Shown here one piece after another: positions 47,473-55,926 of a stretch of 64,000 bases of DNA (positions within the stretch are counted from its first letter, which is position 1; each line of letters begins with the position of its first letter). The notes under the pieces were generated by a model, which had not been told where the DNA came from, made no database searches, and saw nothing but the letters and a program-made list of their open reading frames with translations. The position numbers and the translations under genes were made by a program. The stretch comes from Luteimonas chenhongjianii. GTDB taxonomy: Bacteria > Pseudomonadota > Gammaproteobacteria > Xanthomonadales > Xanthomonadaceae. The stretch lies in NCBI RefSeq assembly GCF_002327105.1, contig NZ_CP023406.1:372001-436000 (forward strand), in the 5' to 3' direction.

Positions 47473-47790
47473 GCGCGCCGCCCCGCCGCCGTCGGCGCAT
47501 GCCGGCGGTGGGGCCGACCGTGAGGTCGCGGCCACCGGGTCCGGAACGGCGACCGCCGGGACGCCTCAGGGCCCGACGCATCCGCGCGCGGTCCCGTATG
47601 AACACGCCTTCGCGCGCCTGTCGGGAGTACGCCCGCCCCAGGCCGCGACGGCCGCCACCTGAAATGGGCCCGCCCGATTCGCGTCCGCTTGATGTCGTGC
47701 CTGTTGTTGTGGGTGCATCCGCCAACAGCTCGCTTGCGCGACGCGCGGATAGCCGTATGGCGACCCCACCCAAGATCAGGCAGGTGACGC
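47473..47790 (+). other. Non-coding stretch upstream of manganese catalase
   Basis: The 318 bp lie between tex and the catalase gene on the same strand. They should hold the catalase promoter. GC falls towards the 3' half. I found no confident -35/-10 pair; AGGTGA about 5 nt before the catalase ATG is a likely ribosome-binding site. Confidence 0.45.
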
Positions 47791-48675
47791 ATGTTCATGC
47801 ACAACAAAAAGCTCCAGTACACGGTCCGTGTGCAGGAGAGCAATCCGCAGCTGGCAACCCTCATGCTCGAGCAGTTCGGCGGCCCGCAGGGCGAGCTCGC
47901 CGCGGCGATGCGCTATTTCACCCAGGCGCTGGCCGAGGATGATCCGGGCCGCAAGGATCTGTTCTTCGACATCGCGACCGAGGAGCTGAGCCATCTGGAG
48001 ATCATCGGTTCGATCATCACCATGCTCAACAAGGGCGCCAAAGGCGAACTGGCCGAAGGCATGGACGAGATGGCCGAGATGCGCAATCTCACCGGCAACA
48101 GCACCAGCCAGACCCAGGCGATCCTCTATGGCAATGGGCCCGCACTGGTGAACTCGAGCGGCGTGCCGTGGACCGCGGCCTACGTCGACACGATCGGCGA
48201 GCCGACCGCCGATCTGCGCTCCAACATCGCTGCGGAAGCACGCGCGAAGATGGTCTACGAGCGGCTGATCAACGTGACCGACGACCCGGGCATCAAGGAT
48301 GCGCTGACCTTCCTGATGACCCGGGAGATCGCCCATCAGAAGGCGTTCGAAAAGGCGCTCTACTCGATCACGCCGAACTTCCCGCCCGGCAAGCTGCCCG
48401 GCCATCCGGACTTCACCGACGTCTACTACGACATGTCGCACGGCGGCGATGTCGCCGCGTCGTGGAATTCCGGCGAGCTGTGGACCAGCGTCTCCGAGCG
48501 CGAGCTGCAGGCAGCCGTGGATGGCGGCGATGGCAGCGCCTCGGTCGGGCTCAAGAAGACCGAAGCGGCCGCGGTCGAGGCGTTTGCGGCGCGTACGGCG
48601 TCGGCGCCGGACGCCAATCCCGTAACCGGCGCCGAGCTCGGTGCGGGGCCGGGCGCCGGAGCGGTCCTGCGTTGA
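47791..48675 (+). CDS. Manganese catalase
   Basis: The enzyme disproportionates hydrogen peroxide at a di-manganese site. The 294-residue protein has the family pattern: EQFGGPQGELAAAMRYFTQ with ligand Glu35, ATEELSHLEIIGS with Glu65 and His68, and later AEARAKMVYERL and EIAHQKAFEKAL that supply the second Glu-His set. The substrate-channel block TGNSTSQTQAILYGNGPALVNSSG is also typical. The last ~40 residues are an Ala-rich tail. A hairpin follows the stop (48682-48712). Confidence 0.95.
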   Translation: MFMHNKKLQYTVRVQESNPQLATLMLEQFGGPQGELAAAMRYFTQALAEDDPGRKDLFFDIATEELSHLEIIGSIITMLNKGAKGELAEGMDEMAEMRNLTGNSTSQTQAILYGNGPALVNSSGVPWTAAYVDTIGEPTADLRSNIAAEARAKMVYERLINVTDDPGIKDALTFLMTREIAHQKAFEKALYSITPNFPPGKLPGHPDFTDVYYDMSHGGDVAASWNSGELWTSVSERELQAAVDGGDGSASVGLKKTEAAAVEAFAARTASAPDANPVTGAELGAGPGAGAVLR

Positions 48676-48681
48676 CGGCAA

Positions 48682-48712
48682 CGGGCCACGCTTGCACTGC
48701 CTGCGTGGCCCG
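48682..48712 (+). terminator. Likely terminator after manganese catalase
   Basis: A 10-bp perfect stem pairs CGGGCCACGC (48682-48691) with GCGTGGCCCG (48703-48712) across an 11-nt loop, 7 nt after the stop. It is followed by GCTTCTT, a weak T-run. Confidence 0.65.
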
Positions 48713-48739
48713 GCTTCTTGCACGGCACCCGAGACCCGG

Positions 48740-49288
48740 ATGACCGTGCGCACCGCGCTGCTGATCATCGACATGGTCAGCCCCTTCGACTTTCCCCGGG
48801 GGCCAGCGCTGCGTCGTGCAGCACTCGCGATAGCGCCCCGGCTAGCTGGTCTCAAACAGAGGATCAAGCGCGCCGGCGGCCTGTGCATCTATGCCAACGA
48901 CAATTTCGCCGACTGGACGAGTGATTTCGACGCGCTCGTCCAGCTCGCCAGGCAGTCGCCGGGGGGCGAGGTGCTCGAGGCCGTGATGCCCGAGAGCGAT
49001 GACCTGCACGTCCTCAAGCCGCGACACTCCGCGTTCCACCAGACCGCGCTCGAGTCGGTGCTCGGTGCGGAAAAGATCAACCGGGTGCTGGTCAGTGGAG
49101 TCGCCACGGAATCGTGCGTGCTGGCGACCGCGCTGGATGCGCGGATCCGCGAGTTGGAGGTCGCGGTGATCTCCGACTGCGTCGCCTCGAGCGGTGCAGC
49201 GCGGCGTACGGACACGCTCTCGGTACTTCGCTACAGCGAGATCCCGGTCATCAGTGCCGCGCGTGCGCTGACGGCGCCGGCCCGTTAG
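48740..49288 (+). CDS. Isochorismatase-family cysteine hydrolase
   Basis: The 182-residue protein has the complete catalytic triad of the family: Asp11 in LLIIDMV, Lys93 in VLKPRHSAF and Cys126 in GVATESCV. Family members hydrolyse amides or enol ethers (nicotinamide, N-carbamoyl compounds, isochorismate), and the substrate is not evident here. It begins 64 nt after the catalase gene but beyond a likely terminator, so cotranscription is doubtful. Confidence 0.9.
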   Translation: MTVRTALLIIDMVSPFDFPRGPALRRAALAIAPRLAGLKQRIKRAGGLCIYANDNFADWTSDFDALVQLARQSPGGEVLEAVMPESDDLHVLKPRHSAFHQTALESVLGAEKINRVLVSGVATESCVLATALDARIRELEVAVISDCVASSGAARRTDTLSVLRYSEIPVISAARALTAPAR

Positions 49289-49308
49289 ACGGACGGCCGC
49301 CACATTGC

Positions 49309-49491
49309 TCAGCCCTTCTGGGCCAGGTGATTGCGGACCGCCTCGGCCATCGGCCCCGCGGCCTCTACCGCTTCCCGCAGCTCGGCGCGGGTTACCCCCA
49401 GGGCCTGGGTCCAGTAGTCGAGCTCGTAGTCTTCGCTCAGGTTGATGCGGTCGCGGTCGGGCGAACCGGTATTGCGCTTGTCGTCGCTCAT
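49309..49491 (-). CDS. DUF3606 small protein
   Basis: The 60-residue protein has the DUF3606 pattern: an N-terminal RDRINLSEDYELDYWTQALG block and then a helix VTRAELREAVEAAGPMAEAVRNHL. The family is common beside stress genes in proteobacteria and has no known function. The ATG at 49491 has AGGAG 9 nt upstream. It is convergent to the isochorismatase-like gene. Confidence 0.9.
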   Translation of the reverse strand: MSDDKRNTGSPDRDRINLSEDYELDYWTQALGVTRAELREAVEAAGPMAEAVRNHLAQKG

Positions 49492-49565
49492 GTCCGATCT
49501 CCTCGCAGAGTGCCGCCACGGTGTGACCGCCTGCGTCGCGGTTCCGTGAATCGTTCGGCGCGGCG

Positions 49566-49832
49566 CTACGTCGACCTGCGGCGCCGCCACGTGACGATCT
49601 GGCCGACGATCGCGGTGACGAGGATGCACGCGTTGGTGACGATGAATACCCAGTCGCCGACCATCGCGCTGTAGGTCAGGAAGCCGACCGAGGCCGCGAT
49701 CTGGCCGACGAACAGCCAGCGCGAAACGCCACGGGCGCTACGGTCACGGAGCTGGGTCGCGATCTGCCGGATGAGCGTGGCGAGGAGGATGGCCGAAGCG
49801 GCCCAGCCGATGACTTCAGGTGGCATACGCAT
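49566..49832 (-). CDS. SemiSWEET/PQ-loop family small transporter
   Basis: The 88-residue protein has three hydrophobic helices: IGWAASAILLATLIRQI, WLFVGQIAASVGFLTYSAMV and FIVTNACILVTAIVGQI. This is one triple-helix unit, as in bacterial SemiSWEETs, which work as dimers to move sugars. The loop after helix 1 (QLRDRSARGVSRWLF) matches the family pattern Q-x-K-S-x-x-G-x-S. The classic PQ is replaced by RQ. Starts at 49832 and 49826 are possible. Confidence 0.8.
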   Translation of the reverse strand: MRMPPEVIGWAASAILLATLIRQIATQLRDRSARGVSRWLFVGQIAASVGFLTYSAMVGDWVFIVTNACILVTAIVGQIVTWRRRRST

Positions 49833-49989
49833 CTGTTTCCGGAGTTGGGGAGAGCCGCCGTCACGCATCAGGGCGTGCCGGCAGCAGCGGGAGTCTGCGT
49901 TGCAGGGCGTCAAGGCGACCGCAGATTCGCTCGCGGCGTGGCGTTACTTCAGCGCCCGGCGCCGTCCGACAGCGAGATGCGGCCTCGTG

Positions 49990-50223
49990 ATGCAGGCCGG
50001 AAAGCATCCCAAGGATCAAGGCCGGTTGGCCGCCCGGCACGGTGGACCGCTCGCACAAAGCGATCGATTCGGGCGGCCACTCAATCCCCAGGACAACGAA
50101 ACTTCGTGGCTGGACCGGGATCGCGCCTACCGCGACGCCGGGCGTGCACTGACGCGCTTCATCGCGCGCTTGCCCGGGCTACGCCGCGTAGCAATCCCTG
50201 TGGCGGCGTACACACTGGTTTGA
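49990..50223 (+). CDS. Possible small hypothetical protein, 77 aa
   Basis: I do not recognise it. The first ~45 residues are polar (HPKDQGRLAARHGGPLAQSD) and the rest is an Arg-rich helix (AYRDAGRALTRFIARLPGLRRV). The third-position GC bias is weaker than in neighbouring genes and no ribosome-binding site stands out. The ORF could be chance. It fills most of the 505-bp space between the SemiSWEET and OBAP genes. Confidence 0.3.
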   Translation: MQAGKHPKDQGRLAARHGGPLAQSDRFGRPLNPQDNETSWLDRDRAYRDAGRALTRFIARLPGLRRVAIPVAAYTLV

Positions 50224-50337
50224 TGTCCAGCCGCACTGCCCTGTCCGGCCTGTGCCGTTTGCGGCCGCGACTTTTTCGCGGCGGATTGATCGGGCAAGCG
50301 ACACGCTGCCTGCGGTCACCGAACCATGGAGCGCGAC

Positions 50338-51120
50338 ATGCATCATTCCTGCAGATGGCTTGTTCTGGGCGCGGCCCTCGGTCTGGGCGCGTGCAAGGGC
50401 GGCACGGCCGATCCGCCGCTGCAGCCGCCGGGCGCGGAAGAGTCGTCGCGCACCGGTGTGCTCGAAGCGGGCGCCAAATTGCTGCAGGCCGAGGGCCCGG
50501 CCGGAAAGATGGACATCTACGTGGTCGGCTTCCACCCGATGAAGGACGCGCCGGACCAGCAGATGGAGGCGCATCACTACTGCCGCCAGGTCAACGAGGA
50601 TTTCGCGCAGTGCACCCTGTTCGACGGCAACGCCGGCGACGCCAACCTGACCGGTATCGAATACATCATTTCCGAGCGGATCTTCGAGACCCTGCCGGCG
50701 GACGAGCGCGCGTTCTGGCATCCGCACAATGGCGAGATCCTCTCCGGCCAGCTCGTCGCGCCGGGCCTGCCCGAGGCGGCGGAGCGCGAGCTGATGCGTT
50801 CGAAGATCAACAGCTACGGCAAGACCTGGCATACCTGGCATACGCGCCACGGCACCCAGCCGGGCGATGCGATGCCGCTGGGGCCGGCGCTGCTGGCCTG
50901 GTCGTTCAGCCGCGATGGCGAAGTCGATCCGGCGCTCGTGGCCGCGCGCGACGCGCGCCTCGGGATCGACACCGCCCGGATCCGTGAAGACCGGCAGTCG
51001 CTGCGCGAGGGCGCACGTCCGCAATCGGGCGTCGACGCCCTGCGCGCGCACTTCCCCGACGCAACGCCGATCCCCGGCGTCGTCGACATTGCGTCGGGTC
51101 ATGGCCCCGAGCAGCCCTGA
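50338..51120 (+). CDS. OBAP/DUF1264-family lipoprotein
   Basis: The 260-residue protein has a short signal sequence with lipobox LGAC near residue 19. The OBAP (DUF1264) domain follows, with GFHPMKDAPDQQMEAHHYC (~65-83), QCTLFDGNAGDANLTGIEYIIS and FWHPHNGEILSGQL. The His and Cys residues in these blocks are conserved in the family, named after plant oil-body-associated proteins. The bacterial role is unknown. GGAG 6 nt before the ATG at 50338 favours it over 50326. Confidence 0.85.
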   Translation: MHHSCRWLVLGAALGLGACKGGTADPPLQPPGAEESSRTGVLEAGAKLLQAEGPAGKMDIYVVGFHPMKDAPDQQMEAHHYCRQVNEDFAQCTLFDGNAGDANLTGIEYIISERIFETLPADERAFWHPHNGEILSGQLVAPGLPEAAERELMRSKINSYGKTWHTWHTRHGTQPGDAMPLGPALLAWSFSRDGEVDPALVAARDARLGIDTARIREDRQSLREGARPQSGVDALRAHFPDATPIPGVVDIASGHGPEQP

Positions 51121-51342
51121 TCGCTACGGCCAGCGTCACCGCATGGCCAGGGCACAGACAAACCCGCGTGGCGACGCGCCAATGGCTGCCGCCTCGGCCG
51201 GGTCGCCTTGGGGCGGTCGCCTTCGACCGGGCCGGTGAAGGGGGCTGCCCGGGCGGTGCGGGCGGCACGCCTGCACGCCTGCACGCCGCTGATACGGGAG
51301 GCTTGCCAGCCTCGAATCCCCTCGCCTCGACCGGAGCACGTC

Positions 51343-51945
51343 ATGCCCTTGCCGCCCTCAGCCGACAACCCGATCGACCAGGACCTGGAAGACACCTTCC
51401 CGGCCAGCGATCCCCCCGCCCACTCGACGCCTTCGGGGCAGCCGCGCCCGGGTGAGGGCCGTCAGCTCTCCGACACGGCGTGGATCGATCTGTATCGCAT
51501 CGACACCTCGGCCCGGGGCGCAGAGGAAGCCACCCTGGGCACGATCGCCGATCTGGCCGAAACGGGGGAACTGCTGTTCGGAACGTCGCCCGCGCTCGCC
51601 CTGCTCCAGCATCTCGCCGATGGGGGTGGTTCCGCGCCCCGGGTCTGCCTGGTCAGTGGGCGCGTCGAGCTGGCGCGACTGGACACGTTCGCGGTCAAGC
51701 CCGCCAGCGGTCAGCCGCGCGCATCGATGGAAGCGCAGAGCCCGCTTGATGACGATGCGCCGGCAACGCGACCCGGCCGCCTGGTGCCGAGTGCGCTGTC
51801 GCCGGCAGATCGGGAAGTGTTCTGGGACGCGGGGCATCCGGACGCGGGCGCGCTGAGCATCGTCTCGCGCACCGTGTTCAACCTCGACCCGCGATTGCTC
51901 GCATTGATGCCGGGCGCGGAACCGGGCGGATCGCCGCGGGACTGA
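51343..51945 (+). CDS. Hypothetical protein with N-terminal FPASDPP motif
   Basis: The 200-residue protein starts with IDQDLEDTFPASDPPAHSTP (residues ~11-30). Similar D-E-x-FPASDPPA segments occur at the ends of several unrelated small bacterial proteins, with no known role. Residues ~45-130 have a mixed pattern that may be a compact domain. The C-terminal part includes REVFWDAGHPDAGALSIVSR. GGAG 8 nt upstream supports the ATG at 51343. It follows the OBAP gene after 222 bp. Confidence 0.7.
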   Translation: MPLPPSADNPIDQDLEDTFPASDPPAHSTPSGQPRPGEGRQLSDTAWIDLYRIDTSARGAEEATLGTIADLAETGELLFGTSPALALLQHLADGGGSAPRVCLVSGRVELARLDTFAVKPASGQPRASMEAQSPLDDDAPATRPGRLVPSALSPADREVFWDAGHPDAGALSIVSRTVFNLDPRLLALMPGAEPGGSPRD

Positions 51946-52023
51946 GATCGCCGCAGATCGCGCGCGCACCGGCCGGCGCCCCGCCCCCGGCGCTGCGCGC
52001 TGTACGGCCGCGCCGAAGGATCC

Positions 52024-52899
52024 CTATCCCACCATCGCGGCGAGCAGGCCCTCGCGATACCGACGGGAGCACGGCACCACCGCGCCGTCGTGCAGGTGCA
52101 GGCGCCCATCGCCGCTGTCGAGCGGTTCGATCGATGCGATCCGGTGCAGGTTGACCAGATGGCTGCGGTGGACGCGCAGGAATCGCGCAGGGTCGAGACG
52201 GGACTCGAGTTCGGTCAGCGTGATGCGCAACGGGTAGACCTTGCCGCGTACGTGCAGGTCGGCGTAGTTGCCCGCGGCCTGCACCCACTCGATGTCGTCG
52301 GCGGCCACCAGGAACTCCCGCCCCAGCTTGCGCACGACGAATCGGCTGGGCCGCTCGACCGGCTCCACCGGCGGGCTGTCGTCGTCCGGCGCCGACAGCA
52401 GGCTCGCCTCGCCCTGCAGCCGGCGTACCAGCGCCCGATAGACATGCAGCAGCAGCACCAGTCCGAGGAACGTGCGCGCGTCCTTCATGTACTCGTAGCC
52501 GAAGGCGTCACCGAATACATAGATCTCGCCATGCCAGGCATAGACCAGCTTGCGCATGCCGACCATCAGGCCCACGTGCGCCAGCGACCAGACGAGGCTT
52601 GCAGCCAGGTACAGCGGGAGTCGGCGCGCGATGTTGTCGAGATGGACCGGCCAGCGCGCGGTGAATGCAATCAGCGGCGGGACGAGCAGCAGCACCGCGA
52701 TCGCGCTGCTGGTCTCCCAGCTGGCGATCTCCCAGGCGGCGAAATCGAGACCGGCGCGGTCCACGTCAATACGCGCCGTCGCGGTGTTGCCGATTGCCGA
52801 GAGGGCGCAGCTGAGCAGCCAGTATCCCACTTCGAAGGGGCGGCGGATGGCGAGGAAGCGTTCGGCGCCATGCGGCGGCGGGGCGGACTGGGCTGACAT
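52024..52899 (-). CDS. Membrane-anchored LytTR-domain regulator
   Basis: The 291-residue protein has about four membrane helices in residues ~20-170 (SAIAVLLLVPPLIAF; LYLAASLVWSLAHVGLMVG; FLGLVLLLHVYRALV). A C-terminal LytTR DNA-binding domain spans ~190-290, with VAADDIEWVQAAGNYADLHV and RFLRVHRSHLVNLHRI as family blocks. There is no receiver, so the membrane part may sense the signal. It is divergent from an acyltransferase gene, with 143 bp between, suggesting it controls that gene. Confidence 0.92.
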   Translation of the reverse strand: MSAQSAPPPHGAERFLAIRRPFEVGYWLLSCALSAIGNTATARIDVDRAGLDFAAWEIASWETSSAIAVLLLVPPLIAFTARWPVHLDNIARRLPLYLAASLVWSLAHVGLMVGMRKLVYAWHGEIYVFGDAFGYEYMKDARTFLGLVLLLHVYRALVRRLQGEASLLSAPDDDSPPVEPVERPSRFVVRKLGREFLVAADDIEWVQAAGNYADLHVRGKVYPLRITLTELESRLDPARFLRVHRSHLVNLHRIASIEPLDSGDGRLHLHDGAVVPCSRRYREGLLAAMVG

Positions 52900-53042
52900 C
52901 GGCGCATTCTAGGTGCGGGCTGTGGCGCGGTCGTTCCCACCCGTCCCTGCGATCCGGCGGTTCGTCCCTGCGCGGGCGCCATCGGCCCCCGCCGCCAGCG
53001 GGGCGGCCTGCCCGCGTGCACGGTGGCAGGCACCTTGACTGC

Positions 53043-54290
53043 ATGGCTGCACGGATGGAACGACGCCACGACATCGACGCCCTGCGCGTGATCGCCCTCG
53101 CGCTGCTGGTCCTCTATCACGTGGGCATGGTCTACGTGGTCGACTGGGGCTTCCACATCAAGAGCCCTGACCTGCTCGGCTGGGTCGAGTGGCCGATGGT
53201 GCTGGTCAATCGCTGGCGGATGTCGCTGCTGTTCCTGCTCTCTGGTATCGCGCTGGGCCTTGTGCTGGCGCGTCGTACGCCGGCGCGCCTGCTGGTGGAG
53301 CGCAGCTGGCGGCTGCTGTTGCCGCTGGCGTTCGGGATCGCGACGATCGTGCCGGTCCAGGCCTGGTGCGAGGCGCGCATGCTCGGCACCTTCGACGGCG
53401 GCTTCGGCAGTTTCCTGCTGCGCTACCTGCAGTTCCGTCCGTGGCCGCCCGGCAGCTTCACCGGCGCCGAGTACGGCTTCACTTGGAACCATCTGTGGTA
53501 CCTGCCGTATCTGTGGGTGTACAGCGTCGCAGTCCTCGCCTCGCTGCCATGGCTGCGCATCGCTGGCGGCCCGGCGCTTGCCGACTGGCTGACCACACGC
53601 GGCCGGTGGCTGCTGTGGACGGCGCCGCCGCTGTGGTTGCTGGTGGCCCTGCTCATGCTTGCGCCGAGGTTTCCCACCACGCACGCATTGCTCGGCGACT
53701 GGTTCAGCCACGCCAGGTACTTCCCAGTGTTCGTCTTCGGTGTGCTGATCGCCCCGCGCCGCGCCATATGGAGCGCTCTCGTCGCCCGTCGCTGGGCCCT
53801 GAGTGGGCTGGCCGTGGCCAGCGCGTCGGTTTACATGGCCCTGCGGGCGGTCGGGCGCCTGCTCGAGACCGGCGCTGCGACGATGGAGAGTGTGGAATGG
53901 CTGGTGCCGCTGGCGGCCTGGAAGCTCGTGTCGGTATCGGCGCACGCGCTGTATGGCTGGACCGCCCTGCTCGCCCTGCTGGCCTGGGGCGCGCGAAGCT
54001 TGAACCGACCCTGGCCCGGCCTGCGCTATGCCAGCGAGGCGGTGTATCCGTGGTACATCCTGCACCAGAGCCTGATCGTGCTGGCCGCGTACTGGCTGAT
54101 CCCGCTTGGCCTCGGACCGGTCCGGGAGCCGCTGCTGGTCCTGGCCTGCACCATCGCCGGATGCGCGGTGCTCCACGAGCTGGTGATCCGCCGCGTGCGT
54201 TGGATACGTCCGCTGTTCGGACTGCCTGCGCGCCATGCGGCGACGGCCAGCGGACGCATCCCCCCCGCCCCGGCAAACGGGATCGCATGA
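53043..54290 (+). CDS. Acyltransferase_3-family (OpgC/NodX-type) membrane protein
   Basis: The 415-residue protein has ~10 membrane helices. The family start RRHDIDALRVIALALLVLYHVGM (residues ~5-27) contains the catalytic His of the family. NHLWYLPYLWVYSV and AVYPWYILHQSLIVL are further family blocks. These enzymes O-acylate sugars or lipids at the inner membrane; the acceptor is unknown. The ATG at 53043 is chosen, with 53055 as an alternative. It is divergent from the LytTR regulator and ends at a bidirectional hairpin. Confidence 0.9.
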   Translation: MAARMERRHDIDALRVIALALLVLYHVGMVYVVDWGFHIKSPDLLGWVEWPMVLVNRWRMSLLFLLSGIALGLVLARRTPARLLVERSWRLLLPLAFGIATIVPVQAWCEARMLGTFDGGFGSFLLRYLQFRPWPPGSFTGAEYGFTWNHLWYLPYLWVYSVAVLASLPWLRIAGGPALADWLTTRGRWLLWTAPPLWLLVALLMLAPRFPTTHALLGDWFSHARYFPVFVFGVLIAPRRAIWSALVARRWALSGLAVASASVYMALRAVGRLLETGAATMESVEWLVPLAAWKLVSVSAHALYGWTALLALLAWGARSLNRPWPGLRYASEAVYPWYILHQSLIVLAAYWLIPLGLGPVREPLLVLACTIAGCAVLHELVIRRVRWIRPLFGLPARHAATASGRIPPAPANGIA

Positions 54291-54320
54291 TTCACCGCGT
54301 CGGGCAGGACCCAAATGCAG

Positions 54321-54346
54321 AACGCCCCTGCGCAGGCAGGGGCGTT
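54321..54346. terminator. Bidirectional hairpin between convergent genes
   Basis: A perfect 11-bp stem pairs AACGCCCCTGC (54321-54331) with GCAGGGGCGTT (54336-54346) across the loop GCAG. It lies 30 bp after the acyltransferase stop and 19 bp after the stop of the convergent DUF892-like gene. The stem ends in AA/TT, but no long T-run follows on either strand. Confidence 0.75.
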
Positions 54347-54365
54347 CGCGTCGAGCAGGTGCCGA

Positions 54366-54875
54366 TCAGCGCTTGGCGACGGCGTCCGGGTCGGCGTCAC
54401 GGGCGAGGAACTGCGTGGTGACCGAAGGCAGATGCTCGAGCAGCCACTGCGCCATCTCTTCCTCCTGCTTGAGGATGCCGCGACAGACCCGCGCGGTTTC
54501 CGTGTCCCCCGCGGCCTCTGCGGCGGCGATGAGCGTGGTGTAGGTGGCGATCTCCAGCGTTTCGAACACGTAGCCGGCCATTGCGCCCTTGACCACCTCA
54601 TCGGACGCCACCGATCCGCCCACCGCCTGTCCAAAGGCCGCAAGCCGGCCCATGACGTCCTTGACCACCGACGGCTTCTCGCCAAGTCGCTCGAAACACG
54701 TCTCCAGCAGCTCGCGCTGGCCCTGGGTTTCTCCGATGTGCTGGGTGATACGCGCTTCCAGCTCCGGATAATGCTTGATGCGCGCGGCCTGGGCCTTGAG
54801 CATCTGCTCGGCCTGCTGTTCCATCGCATGCGCATCCCGCAGCCAGTGGATGTAGTTCTTCATCACCTCGGTCAT
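54366..54875 (-). CDS. DUF892-type ferritin-like protein (second paralog)
   Basis: The 169-residue protein starts YIHWLRDAHAMEQQAEQMLK and continues with a QHIGETQGQRELLETCFERLG block. The centre reads GAMAGYVFETLEIATYTTLIAAAEAAG and the end CRGILKQEEEMAQWLLEHLP. This is the ferritin-like YciE/DUF892 pattern with Glu and His at helix positions suited to metal binding. It is clearly diverged from the copy at 42338. AAGGAG 6 nt upstream supports the ATG at 54875. Confidence 0.9.
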   Translation of the reverse strand: MTEVMKNYIHWLRDAHAMEQQAEQMLKAQAARIKHYPELEARITQHIGETQGQRELLETCFERLGEKPSVVKDVMGRLAAFGQAVGGSVASDEVVKGAMAGYVFETLEIATYTTLIAAAEAAGDTETARVCRGILKQEEEMAQWLLEHLPSVTTQFLARDADPDAVAKR

Positions 54876-55030
54876 GAGATCTCCTTCCTGTGCTTGGATT
54901 GCCTGGCAGACTTGCCGATCAGTCGAGAATAAGCAGCGGACCGGCCTCGCCAGCGTGAAGTCAGCGCCTCCGCGTCCGCCATGGCCCGGAAAAACGCCTG
55001 CAGACGCAGGCCATACCTGCAGGCGGTTGC

Positions 55031-55306
55031 CTACCAGCGCAGGGCGAATACCGCCCGGTCACCCTCGCGCGCGAGCGCCACGTCGAACCCGCGGGCCTCG
55101 ATGCTACGGGCGATGCGCACGCACTCTTCCTCGCTCAGCTGGGCAGCGTCGATATCCGATTCGAGGCAGTGCCTGGACTCGCGCGCCGCGGCTTCGGCCT
55201 GGCGCAGGATGTCGGCTACGACGAACTCCGCCAAATGGCGTTGTGCGGGTCCGGCCAGCGAGCGTGCGTCGTCCGCATTGAAGCCGCGCATTGGTTGCGA
55301 GGTCAT
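55031..55306 (-). CDS. Hypothetical small protein, 91 aa
   Basis: I do not recognise it. The protein is soluble with a long helix (QRHLAEFVVADILRQAEAAARES, residues ~22-44). An acidic helix SEEECVRIARSIEARGFDV leads to a last strand DRAVFALRW. GGGAG 6 nt before the ATG at 55306 and good codon bias support translation. The GFDV...FALRW end resembles a small beta-hairpin. Confidence 0.65.
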   Translation of the reverse strand: MTSQPMRGFNADDARSLAGPAQRHLAEFVVADILRQAEAAARESRHCLESDIDAAQLSEEECVRIARSIEARGFDVALAREGDRAVFALRW

Positions 55307-55436
55307 CGCGTTCTCCCGACTGGTGACTGTCGGGTCCTGTCTATCCGCCCGGGCACGGCGCGCACGTCAAAACGGCGCGGTCAGCTTGGTGGAGGAATGC
55401 TTTCGCCGCTGCAGGCAAGTGCCGGACGCGGCCGGA

Positions 55437-55799
55437 TCAACGCGCATGCCGCGCCAGCCGCTGACGCAGTGCGCCGCTGCCCCAGGCCACGAGCGCGGCC
55501 GGCACTGCCAGCACGGAGGCATACAGCAGCCCGGCGATCATCAGCGCTGATGCCCCTGCAACCGAGACCACGACGGGCACTTGGGCAAGCATCACGATCG
55601 CGCCCCAGAGCCAGGCGCGCGAGGGCGCGATGGCGCCCAGCGCCGCGGACAGCGCCAGGGCGCCGGGAAAGGCCATCGTCCAGAACACGGGCGCATCCCA
55701 GGGTTCGACGCCACCGGATGCGGCGGACACCATCGCCCAGTACCCGAGGCCGCCCGCTGCGGCCAGCGCTGCTGCAACCCACCCACGCGATCCAGGCAT
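55437..55799 (-). CDS. Small membrane protein, four helices, 120 aa
   Basis: The protein has four hydrophobic segments: WVAAALAAAGGLGYWAMV, MAFPGALALSAALGAI, LWGAIVMLAQVPVVVSV and ALMIAGLLYASVLAVPAALV. A basic tail RQRLARHAR probably faces the cytoplasm. I know no family for it. It lies 127 bp downstream of mnmG on the same strand, and the 91-aa gene follows 130 bp later. Confidence 0.75.
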   Translation of the reverse strand: MPGSRGWVAAALAAAGGLGYWAMVSAASGGVEPWDAPVFWTMAFPGALALSAALGAIAPSRAWLWGAIVMLAQVPVVVSVAGASALMIAGLLYASVLAVPAALVAWGSGALRQRLARHAR

Positions 55800-55926
55800 C
55801 GTCTACTCCTCGCTGTACAGGGCTCCAGCAAACACAGCACTGCGGAACACCGGATGAGTCACCCGCCGGCGATCGAGGCCTGCCCGCGCAATCGGCACGG
55901 ACGCGGCACAGCCGCACAAGCCCGCC

